Source: DATBVX01 sp963724625
Lineage (GTDB): Bacteria; Pseudomonadota; Gammaproteobacteria; Steroidobacterales; Steroidobacteraceae
Direction: 5' to 3'
Length of the DNA: 64,000 nt
Assembly: GCA_963724625.1 (NCBI GenBank)
Contig: CAVRVO010000003.1
Location: 372,001-436,000, forward strand
The notes below the pieces were generated by a model. The model searched no databases. It was given only the letters and a program-made list of their open reading frames with translations, and was not told the origin of the DNA. Positions 46,585 to 53,976 of the stretch are shown one piece after another. The position numbers and the translations under genes are program-made. Numbering within the stretch: the first letter of the stretch is position 1; every line of letters starts with the position of its first letter.

Positions 46585-46659
46585 CGGGCGCCGTTGTGCA
46601 CACAGCTTCTCCTGCCGAGCCTCGCGCGACCTCAAGTCGCGTTGCAGCGCCCCTCGGCG
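46585..46659 (-). promoter_or_regulatory. SAH riboswitch upstream of ahcY
   Basis: Read on the minus strand. GCCGAG (46658-46653) pairs with CTCGGC (46619-46614) to form P1; between them is GGGCGCTGCAACG and a GCGAC/GTCGC hairpin. Downstream, ACAACGGCGCCC (about 46597-46586) provides GCGCCC to pair with GGGCGC as the pseudoknot. The order and the conserved GCGCTGC and ACAACGGCGC strings match the SAH riboswitch family. It lies 30 bases before the ahcY start, right after metK. Confidence 0.9.
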
Positions 46660-46687
46660 GGCGAAGCTTATTGAATGAAGCCCTGGT

Positions 46688-47863
46688 CTAGGCCACCTTG
46701 CCGCGCACACCGGCTGCCGCAGCGAGGGCTGCAGCTCGATCCGTGTGTTCCCAGGTGAATTCCGGCTCCTCGCGACCGAAGTGCCCGTAGGCGGCGGTCT
46801 TCTCATAGATCGGCCGCACCAAATCGAGCATCTCGCGCAAACCGAAAGGCGTGAGATCGAAATGCTCGCGCACCAGCTGCGTCAGCCGCTCACGCGACAG
46901 CTTGCTGGTGCCGAAGGCTTCGACGGTGATCGAGGTGGGCTCCGCGACCCCAATCGCGTAGGACACCTGAATCTCGCAGCGCTCCGCGAGCCCGGCGGCG
47001 ACGATGTTCTTGGCGACGTAACGCGCGGCATATGCCGCCGAGCGGTCCACCTTCGATGGATCCTTGCCTGAAAACGCCCCGCCACCATGCCGGGCCATGC
47101 CGCCATAAGTATCAACAATGATCTTGCGACCGGTGACACCGCAGTCACCGACCGGTCCACCAATCACGAAACGACCGGTGGGATTGATATGAAAGCGCGT
47201 GCTGCGATCGATCCATTCGTCGGGCAACACCGGCTTGATGATCTCTTCCATCACACCTTCACGCAGCGCCTCCTGGGTGACATCGGGGTGGTGCTGCGTC
47301 GACAGTACGACCGCGTCGATTCCCACGGGTTTGAAGTCCTCGTACCGCAGCGTGATCTGGCTCTTGGCGTCGGGGCGCAGCCACGGCAGTTTTCCGCTGC
47401 GGCGAATGTCGGCCTGGCGCTTGACGAGGCGATGCGCAAGGGTGATCGGTGCGGGCATGAGAACGTCGGTCTCATTGCTCGCGTAGCCGAACATCAACCC
47501 CTGATCGCCGGCGCCTTGCGCCTTCTCGCTTTCGCGATCGACACCCATCGCAATGTCCGACGACTGCTTGCCAATCGCGTTGAGCACGGCACAGGTGGCG
47601 CCGTCGAAACCCATCTCGGAGCTGTTGTAGCCGATGCGCAGGATCGTCTTGCGCACCACGTCCTCGAGGTCGACCCAGGCGCTCGTCGTCACTTCGCCAG
47701 CAATGACAACCAGGCCCGTCTTGATGAGCGTTTCACATGCCACGCGTGCGCGACGATCCTGCTTGAGCATCGAGTCGAGCACCGCGTCGGAAATCTGATC
47801 GGCGATCTTGTCGGGATGGCCCTCGGAAACCGATTCGGAGGTGAACAGATATGCATTCGACAT
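46688..47863 (-). CDS. metK: S-adenosylmethionine synthetase
   Basis: A 391-residue enzyme making SAM from methionine and ATP. Hallmarks: FTSESVSEGHPDKIADQISDA at the start, GAGDQGLMFGYA (the signature nonapeptide region), QITLRYEDFKPV, and DTYGGMARHGGGAFSGKDPSKVDRSAAY (second signature). Length is normal. Followed by the SAH riboswitch and ahcY, so SAM synthesis and SAH removal are neighbours. A possible -10 TATACT (47901-47896 on the minus strand) lies 33 bases before the ATG. Confidence 0.97.
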   Translation of the reverse strand: MSNAYLFTSESVSEGHPDKIADQISDAVLDSMLKQDRRARVACETLIKTGLVVIAGEVTTSAWVDLEDVVRKTILRIGYNSSEMGFDGATCAVLNAIGKQSSDIAMGVDRESEKAQGAGDQGLMFGYASNETDVLMPAPITLAHRLVKRQADIRRSGKLPWLRPDAKSQITLRYEDFKPVGIDAVVLSTQHHPDVTQEALREGVMEEIIKPVLPDEWIDRSTRFHINPTGRFVIGGPVGDCGVTGRKIIVDTYGGMARHGGGAFSGKDPSKVDRSAAYAARYVAKNIVAAGLAERCEIQVSYAIGVAEPTSITVEAFGTSKLSRERLTQLVREHFDLTPFGLREMLDLVRPIYEKTAAYGHFGREEPEFTWEHTDRAAALAAAAGVRGKVA

Positions 47864-48040
47864 TGCAAAACCCGCACGAGATCAAGGGGGTGGAAAGTAT
47901 AGCGATTGGACTCGCAAAGGCCAGTGAACGGTGTCCAGAACGGCGCACGCGAGCGCATGTCCTTGACCCACATGCCGTTGCCGCAGGGGGTCGCATGTTG
48001 GACAATGCGCGGCTTTCATCCGCAGGGGAACCAGATGTCC
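47864..48040. other. Intergenic region between metK and MITE copy B
   Basis: About 180 bases without a convincing gene; it must carry the metK promoter (TATACT at 47896-47901, minus strand, weak -35). Part of the original tkt upstream region may lie here, displaced by the element that follows at 48041. Confidence 0.5.
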
Positions 48041-48309
48041 AGGGCCGCTCTGCACCGGTTTCATGGTGCGCGTTGCGTCGCCAACGGTGCAGATGCCAGG
48101 CGCACCGTGCAGCCAATGGCCGATTCCATTGGCAAACCGTGCAACAACGCAGCTGCCCGTTCGCGCCGCAACCCGGATGGGACCGGCCTCGGCAAGCTGC
48201 TGGCGTCGTTGCAAGTCTTGCCGATATCGACACATCGACTGCGCCTCGCGCCTGGCCAGAAGCTTGCGGAGGCACGGTCGCGCGCATGAAACCGGTGCAG
48301 AGCGGCCCT
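48041..48309. mobile_element. MITE-like element, copy B (269 bp)
   Basis: Perfect 25-bp terminal inverted repeats at 48041-48065 and 48285-48309 (outer sequence AGGGCCGCTC, inner end CATG). The interior aligns with copy A along its full length with about 26 differences and one gap by hand count. It contains a stem GCCAATGG / CCATTGGC (48112-48119, 48126-48133). No transposase and no convincing gene, although the GC-rich frames stay open. The right terminus contains ATG 48286 and runs straight into the transketolase frame. Confidence 0.87.
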
Positions 48310-50307
48310 AGCCGCCGCGAGCTTGCCAATGCGATCCGGGCGCTCGCCATGGATGCGGTTCAGCAGGCGGCCTCAGGTCATCCGGGCGCACCGATGGGCA
48401 TGGCGGACATTGCCGAGGTGCTGTGGCGCGATTTTCTCAAGCACAACCCCGGCAATCCCGGCTGGTGGGATCGAGACCGCTTCGTGCTCTCGAACGGTCA
48501 CGCTTCGATGCTCCTTTACTCTCTCTTATATCTGACCGGCTATCCCGTGGGGCTCGATGAGCTGCGCCATTTCCGGCAGCTCGGTTCACGCACCGCCGGA
48601 CATCCCGAGCACGAAGTCGCGATGGGCGTTGAGACGACCACCGGGCCGCTCGGCCAGGGGCTCGCCAACGCCGTGGGGATGGCGCTCGCGGAGAAGATTC
48701 TGGCGGCGAACTTCAATCGTCCCGGATACCCGATTGTCGATCACAACACTTATGTCTTCGTGGGCGATGGCTGCCTGATGGAGGGCATCTCGCACGAGGT
48801 GTGTTCGCTTGCCGGCACCCTCAAGCTCGGCAAGCTCATCTGCTTCTACGACGACAACGGCATCTCGATCGACGGCGAGGTCAAGGGCTGGTTCACTGAC
48901 AACACGCCAGAGCGCTTCGCCGCCTATGGTTGGCACGTACTCGCAGCGGTCGACGGCCATGACTCTGAAGCCGTGCGCCGTGCCATAGAAGAGGCGCACG
49001 CAGTCAGCGACCGACCCTCGATCATTTGTTGTCGCACGATCATTGGCTGGGGCGCGCCCAACAAGCAGGGCACCGAGGCGACTCATGGTGCGCCGCTCGG
49101 CGCTGACGAAGTGGCCGCCGCGCGCCGCACCCTGGGATGGGAATATCCGCCATTCGTGATCCCGGATGAGATCAAAGCGCAGTGGGACGCGCGCCCACAG
49201 GGCGAGCGCCGGGAGGCGCAATGGCAGCAGCTGTTCGCAGGTTACCGTCGCGAGTTCCCGCAGCTCGCCGCCGAGTTCGAGCGCCGCATGCGCGGCGAGT
49301 TGCCGTCCACGTTCTCCGACGCAGCGGCAAGATGCATTGCGGATGCTGCCCAGCAGGCGGCCAACGTGGCGACACGTCAGTCCTCACAGGCGGCGCTCAA
49401 TGCGCTCGGACCGCTGCTGCCGGAGCTCATCGGCGGTTCCGCGGATCTCACCGGCTCCAACAATACGCGGCGCAAGGATTCGCGCACCATCACGGCTGAG
49501 GACGCCTCGGGCAACTACATCTACTACGGCGTCCGCGAGTTCGGGATGACCGCAATCCTCAACGGGCTGGCGCTGCACGGCGGGTTCATTCCCTACGGTG
49601 GCACTTTCCTGACCTTCTCCGACTACGCGCGCAATGCGGTGCGCATGGCTGCGCTGATGAAGCAGGGCTCGATCCTGGTTTATTCGCACGATTCCATCGG
49701 GCTCGGCGAAGACGGCCCGACTCATCAGCCCATCGAACACTTGGCCACGCTCAGGCTCATTCCCAACCTCGAGCTCTGGCGGCCTTGCGATGCTGTAGAA
49801 ACCGCGGTCTCCTGGCAGGCGGCAATCGAGCGGCGTGGCGGCCCCACCGCGCTCGCGCTGACCCGACAGAACCTCGCCCATCAGCCGCGTTCCGCGGAAC
49901 AGATTGCCGCCATCAGGCGCGGCGGCTATGCATTGATCGAGTGCGAGGGCACACCCGAGTGCATCGTGATGGCGACCGGCTCCGAGGTCGGTATCGCTGC
50001 CGAGGCGGTTCGCGAGCTCGCGAAGCGCGGCCGTCGCGTGCGCCTGGTATCGATGCCCTGCTTCGAGACCTTCGCGCGCACCGACGCGGCATATCGGGAG
50101 CGAGTGCTGCCGGCGGCGGTTCGTAAGCGAGTCTCAGTAGAGGCAGGCGTCAGCGCGATCTGGCGCCAGTTCGTAGGGGACGAGGGTCGTATCATCGGCC
50201 TGGATCATTTTGGGGCTTCGGGCAAGGGGCCCGACCTGTTCAAACATTTCGGCTTCACTGCCGGGCACGTGCTCGAGACGGTGGAGGACCTTCTCGACGC
50301 ACGCTGA
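48286..50307 (+). CDS. tkt: Transketolase, apparent start codon inside MITE copy B
   Basis: A 673-residue thiamine-diphosphate enzyme of the pentose phosphate pathway. Family sequence begins at SRRELANAIRALAMDAVQ; SGHPGAPMGMADIAEVLW and GDGCLMEGISHEVCSLAGTL (ThDP/metal site) follow, then the pyrimidine-domain and C-terminal blocks. The first seven codons, MKPVQSGP, are the right terminal repeat of the element at 48041-48309. GGAGG at 48268-48272 inside the element is 13 bases from the ATG, a long but possible ribosome spacing. ATG 48350 would delete conserved residues. First of tkt-gap-pgk-pyk. Confidence 0.93.
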   Translation: MKPVQSGPSRRELANAIRALAMDAVQQAASGHPGAPMGMADIAEVLWRDFLKHNPGNPGWWDRDRFVLSNGHASMLLYSLLYLTGYPVGLDELRHFRQLGSRTAGHPEHEVAMGVETTTGPLGQGLANAVGMALAEKILAANFNRPGYPIVDHNTYVFVGDGCLMEGISHEVCSLAGTLKLGKLICFYDDNGISIDGEVKGWFTDNTPERFAAYGWHVLAAVDGHDSEAVRRAIEEAHAVSDRPSIICCRTIIGWGAPNKQGTEATHGAPLGADEVAAARRTLGWEYPPFVIPDEIKAQWDARPQGERREAQWQQLFAGYRREFPQLAAEFERRMRGELPSTFSDAAARCIADAAQQAANVATRQSSQAALNALGPLLPELIGGSADLTGSNNTRRKDSRTITAEDASGNYIYYGVREFGMTAILNGLALHGGFIPYGGTFLTFSDYARNAVRMAALMKQGSILVYSHDSIGLGEDGPTHQPIEHLATLRLIPNLELWRPCDAVETAVSWQAAIERRGGPTALALTRQNLAHQPRSAEQIAAIRRGGYALIECEGTPECIVMATGSEVGIAAEAVRELAKRGRRVRLVSMPCFETFARTDAAYRERVLPAAVRKRVSVEAGVSAIWRQFVGDEGRIIGLDHFGASGKGPDLFKHFGFTAGHVLETVEDLLDAR

Positions 50308-50337
50308 AGTGCGTCGTCAACGCGGAGAGGCAAGACC

Positions 50338-51351
50338 ATGGCGATCAAGGTAGGCATCAACGGTTATGGCCGCATCGGCCGTAACATTCTGCGCGCACTG
50401 TACGAAGCGGGACGACAGAAGGAGATCCAGATCATCGCCCTGAATGATCTCGGGGATGCCAATACCAACGCGCACCTGACTCGCTATGACACCGTGCACG
50501 GCAAGTTTCCCGGCGAGGTGAGTGTCGACGGCAATGCGATGGTTGTGAATGGCGATCGCATCCGCGTGCTCGCCGAGCGGGACCCGAGCAAGCTCCCCTG
50601 GGGCGAGCTCGGCGTGGAATTCGTGCTCGAGTGCACAGGCCTTTTCACCAGCAAGGCCAAGGCCAGCGCGCACCTCAAGGGTGGTGCCAAGAAGGTCGTC
50701 ATTTCCGCACCGGGTGGCGACGACGTCGATGCCACCATCGTGTACGGGGTGAATCACCAGGTGCTCAAATCCAGTCACAGCGTGATCTCCAATGCGTCGT
50801 GCACGACCAATTGCCTGGTGCCGATCGTGAAAGTGCTGCATGACAAGATCGGTGTATTGAGCGGCATCATGACGACGGTGCACTCGTACACCAACGACCA
50901 GGTCCTCACCGACGTCTACCACTCGGATCTGCGCCGAGCCCGCTCGGCCACCATGTCGATGATTCCGACCAAGACTGGCGCGGCGGCCTCGGTAGGCCTC
51001 GTGCTGCCCGAACTCAAGGGCAAGCTGGACGGCTTCTCCGTGAGAGTGCCGACCATCAATGTGTCGCTCGTCGATCTCACCTTCAGTGCTGCACGCAAGA
51101 CGAGCGCTGACGAGGTGCACAACCTGATGAAGGCCGCGGCGAGCGGAGCGCTCAGAGGTGTGCTCGCTTACAGCGACGGTCCGCTGGTCTCGGTCGACTT
51201 CAATCACGATCCCGCCTCGTCGACTTATGACGCCACGCTTACGAAGGTGATCGAGGGCACCCTCGTCAAGGTGTGCGCGTGGTATGACAACGAGTGGGGT
51301 TTCTCTAACCGCATGCTGGACACGACTTTGGCCTGGTCCAAGGCGAGCTAG
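50338..51351 (+). CDS. gap: Glyceraldehyde-3-phosphate dehydrogenase, type I
   Basis: A 337-residue NAD-linked enzyme. GINGYGRIGRNILRAL (NAD loop), ALNDLGDANTNAHL, the catalytic SCTTNC with Cys155, and WYDNEWGFSNRMLD at the C-terminus are all present. Erythrose-4-phosphate dehydrogenase (Epd) is a close relative, but the position between tkt and pgk-pyk favours a glycolytic or gluconeogenic GAPDH. Starts 30 bp after tkt; nine bp before pgk. Confidence 0.93.
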   Translation: MAIKVGINGYGRIGRNILRALYEAGRQKEIQIIALNDLGDANTNAHLTRYDTVHGKFPGEVSVDGNAMVVNGDRIRVLAERDPSKLPWGELGVEFVLECTGLFTSKAKASAHLKGGAKKVVISAPGGDDVDATIVYGVNHQVLKSSHSVISNASCTTNCLVPIVKVLHDKIGVLSGIMTTVHSYTNDQVLTDVYHSDLRRARSATMSMIPTKTGAAASVGLVLPELKGKLDGFSVRVPTINVSLVDLTFSAARKTSADEVHNLMKAAASGALRGVLAYSDGPLVSVDFNHDPASSTYDATLTKVIEGTLVKVCAWYDNEWGFSNRMLDTTLAWSKAS

Positions 51352-51359
51352 GCACCGCC

Positions 51360-52535
51360 ATGAAAGTGCGGCGCATGGCGGACCTGGATCTGCGCGGCAA
51401 GCGCGTCCTGATCCGGGAAGACCTCAACGTGCCCATCAAGGATGGCGCGGTCACGAGCGATGCGCGCATCCGCGCCTCGCTTCCGACCATTGAGCTCGCG
51501 CTCAAGGCTGAAGCCCGCGTGTTACTGCTGTCACATCTGGGACGACCGGAAGAGGGTGCGTACGGCGAGGAATTCTCGCTCGCACCGGTGGCTGCGCGCT
51601 TATCGGAACTCCTCGGTCGAAAAGTGCGCCTGGAACGCAACTGGCTGGATGGCGTTGAGTGCGAGGCGGGCGAGGCGGTGTTGTGCGAGAACGTGCGCTT
51701 CAACAAGGGCGAGAAGAAGAACAGCGACGAACTCGCCAAGCGCATGGCAGCGCTCTGCGATATCTTCGTGATGGATGCATTCGGCACAGCGCATCGGGCC
51801 GAAGCGAGCACACACGGAGTGGCCAAGTACGCACCGATCGCGTGTGCCGGGCCGCTGCTGGTCAACGAGCTGGTCGCGCTCGAGAAGGCGCTGGAAAAGC
51901 CCGCGCGCCCGATGATGGCGATCGTCGCGGGCTCCAAGGTTTCGACCAAGCTCACGGTGCTTGAATCGCTGCTCGCCAAGGTCGATCAGCTCATCGTCGG
52001 GGGCGGCATCGCCAATACCTTCCTCGCCGCTGCGGGCTTTCCGGTAGGAAAGTCGCTCCACGAAGCGGACATGGTGGACATCGCGCGCCGACTGATGGCC
52101 GAGTCCGAGAAGCGCGGGACGCAGATTCCCCTGCCAACCGATGTGGTCGTCGCCAAGGAGTTCTCGGCGCGCGCCGAGGCCGATGTCAAGGACGTGGCGG
52201 CAGTTGGCGCGGATGAGATGATCCTCGACATAGGACCCGACACCGCGGAGCGATTTGCGGGCTTGATCGGTCGCGCGGGCACGATCATCTGGAATGGTCC
52301 AGTGGGTGTGTTCGAATTCGACCAGTTCGGTGAAGGTACGCGCGTGCTCGCACAAGCGATCGCGCGCAGTCCGGCATTCTCACTTGCGGGCGGCGGTGAC
52401 ACGCTGGCGGCGATCGAGAAGTACCAGGTCGAGGAGGGGATCTCCTATATATCCACAGGCGGCGGCGCATTCCTGGAATTCGTCGAAGGCAAGAAGCTCC
52501 CCGCGGTCGAAGTTCTCGAACAGCGGGGCACATAA
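51360..52535 (+). CDS. pgk: Phosphoglycerate kinase
   Basis: A 391-residue enzyme making ATP from 1,3-bisphosphoglycerate. RVLIREDLNVPIKDG (substrate loop), LLLSHLGRPE, VMDAFGTAHRAEAS, IVAGSKVSTKLTVLESLL and the C-terminal GGGDTLAAIEK nucleotide site are intact. The start is taken as ATG 51360 (MKVRRMADLDLRG), matching the usual N-terminus; ATG 51375 is possible. Part of the tkt-gap-pgk-pyk run. Confidence 0.97.
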   Translation: MKVRRMADLDLRGKRVLIREDLNVPIKDGAVTSDARIRASLPTIELALKAEARVLLLSHLGRPEEGAYGEEFSLAPVAARLSELLGRKVRLERNWLDGVECEAGEAVLCENVRFNKGEKKNSDELAKRMAALCDIFVMDAFGTAHRAEASTHGVAKYAPIACAGPLLVNELVALEKALEKPARPMMAIVAGSKVSTKLTVLESLLAKVDQLIVGGGIANTFLAAAGFPVGKSLHEADMVDIARRLMAESEKRGTQIPLPTDVVVAKEFSARAEADVKDVAAVGADEMILDIGPDTAERFAGLIGRAGTIIWNGPVGVFEFDQFGEGTRVLAQAIARSPAFSLAGGGDTLAAIEKYQVEEGISYISTGGGAFLEFVEGKKLPAVEVLEQRGT

Positions 52536-52540
52536 CACGC

Positions 52541-53974
52541 ATGCAACGTCGCACCAAGATCGTCGCCACTCTCGGGCCCGCAACTGACGATCAGACGGTA
52601 CTCGCCGCGATGATCCGTGCCGGCACTGATGTCGTCCGTGTGAACTTCTCGCATGGCAAGCCCGAAGATCACGCGCGTCGGATCGAAGTCGTTCGTGCGG
52701 CTGCAGCGAGCGCCGATCGCTACGTGGGCGTACTCGGCGATCTGCAGGGGCCGAAGATCCGCATCGAGCGTTTTGCACAGGGCCAGGTCACGCTGTCCGA
52801 AGGAGATGCCTTTTCGCTGGATGTCTCACTGGACCCTGGAGCCGGAGACGCCAAGGCCGTCGGTGTCGCCTACAAGGATCTGCCGCGCGATGTGCGTGCG
52901 GGCGATGTCCTGCTGCTCGATGACGGGCAGATCGTGCTCGAAGTGGAAAAGGTCGACGGGCCACGCATTCATACGCGGGTACGCATCGGCGGCACGCTCT
53001 CCGATCAGAAAGGCATCAACCGCAAGGGCGGCGGGTTGTCTGCCGGCGCGCTCACCGAGAAGGACCGCGTCGACATCCGCACCGCTGCGAAGCTTGGCAT
53101 CGATTTTCTGGCCGTCTCATTCGCTCGCGGCGCATCCGATGTCCTTGAAGCACGGCAATTGCTGCGCGCTGCAGGCGGTGAAGGCTTCGTGGTCGCCAAG
53201 ATCGAGCGGAGCGAGGCGATCCAGAACCTGCCCGCGATCATCGACGTGAGCGATGCGGTCATGGTGGCGCGCGGCGATCTGGGCGTAGAGATGGGCTACG
53301 CCGAGCTCACGGGCCTGCAGAAAACCATCATCCACCAGACACGCAACCGCCATCGCGTCGTGATCACGGCCACGCAGATGATGGAATCGATGATTCACAG
53401 TCCGATTCCGACCCGCGCCGAAGTATCCGATGTCTCGAACGCCGTAATGGACGGAACCGACGCGGTGATGCTGTCCGCGGAGACTGCGGTCGGCAAATAT
53501 CCGGTGAAAGCGGTCGAAGCGATGGCAGAAGTGATCCGCGGCGCCGAGAAATATCAGCTCGCGCACAGCCGCGTCCGCCACCGCGTCGAGGGCCAGTTTC
53601 AAGGCACCGATGAAGCGATCGCAATGGCCGTGATGTACACCGCCAATCACCTGCGGGTGCGCGCGATCGTGGCATTGACCGAGTCGGGATCCACACCGCT
53701 CTGGATGTCGCGCATCCGCTCCGATATTCCGATCTATGCGTTTACCCCCCACGAGGTCACTCGCCGCAGGGTGACGCTGTATCGTGGCGTGTATCCCGTA
53801 CCCTTCGACATGACCGAAACCGAGCCACGGGCGCTGTATACGGCAATTTTCGATCAGCTTCTCAAGCGCCAGCTGGTCAGCATCGGTGATCTCGTCATCC
53901 TCACGCAGGGCGAATTGTCCGGTGTAGCCGGCGGCACCAATGCCATGAAGATCATCAAGGTGACGGCAGGCTGA
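52541..53974 (+). CDS. pyk: Pyruvate kinase
   Basis: A 477-residue enzyme forming pyruvate and ATP from phosphoenolpyruvate. RTKIVATLGPATDD, VRVNFSHGKPEDH, GDLQGPKIRI, VAKIERSEAIQNL with the catalytic Lys, MVARGDLGVEMG, ATQMMESMI and DGTDAVMLSAETAVGKYPV are present. Length is normal. The stop is two bases before the GTG of the penicillin acylase gene. The aldolase often next in such operons is absent here. Confidence 0.97.
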   Translation: MQRRTKIVATLGPATDDQTVLAAMIRAGTDVVRVNFSHGKPEDHARRIEVVRAAAASADRYVGVLGDLQGPKIRIERFAQGQVTLSEGDAFSLDVSLDPGAGDAKAVGVAYKDLPRDVRAGDVLLLDDGQIVLEVEKVDGPRIHTRVRIGGTLSDQKGINRKGGGLSAGALTEKDRVDIRTAAKLGIDFLAVSFARGASDVLEARQLLRAAGGEGFVVAKIERSEAIQNLPAIIDVSDAVMVARGDLGVEMGYAELTGLQKTIIHQTRNRHRVVITATQMMESMIHSPIPTRAEVSDVSNAVMDGTDAVMLSAETAVGKYPVKAVEAMAEVIRGAEKYQLAHSRVRHRVEGQFQGTDEAIAMAVMYTANHLRVRAIVALTESGSTPLWMSRIRSDIPIYAFTPHEVTRRRVTLYRGVYPVPFDMTETEPRALYTAIFDQLLKRQLVSIGDLVILTQGELSGVAGGTNAMKIIKVTAG

Positions 53975-53976
53975 CC

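Noticed and set aside
47906..48311. Open frames inside MITE copy B (and A) giving similar predicted peptides such as VANGADARRTVQ
   Set aside because: The similarity follows from DNA identity of the two copies. Several frames stay open at once because of high GC, and neither copy has a ribosome site or a shared start and stop, so these are not supported as genes.
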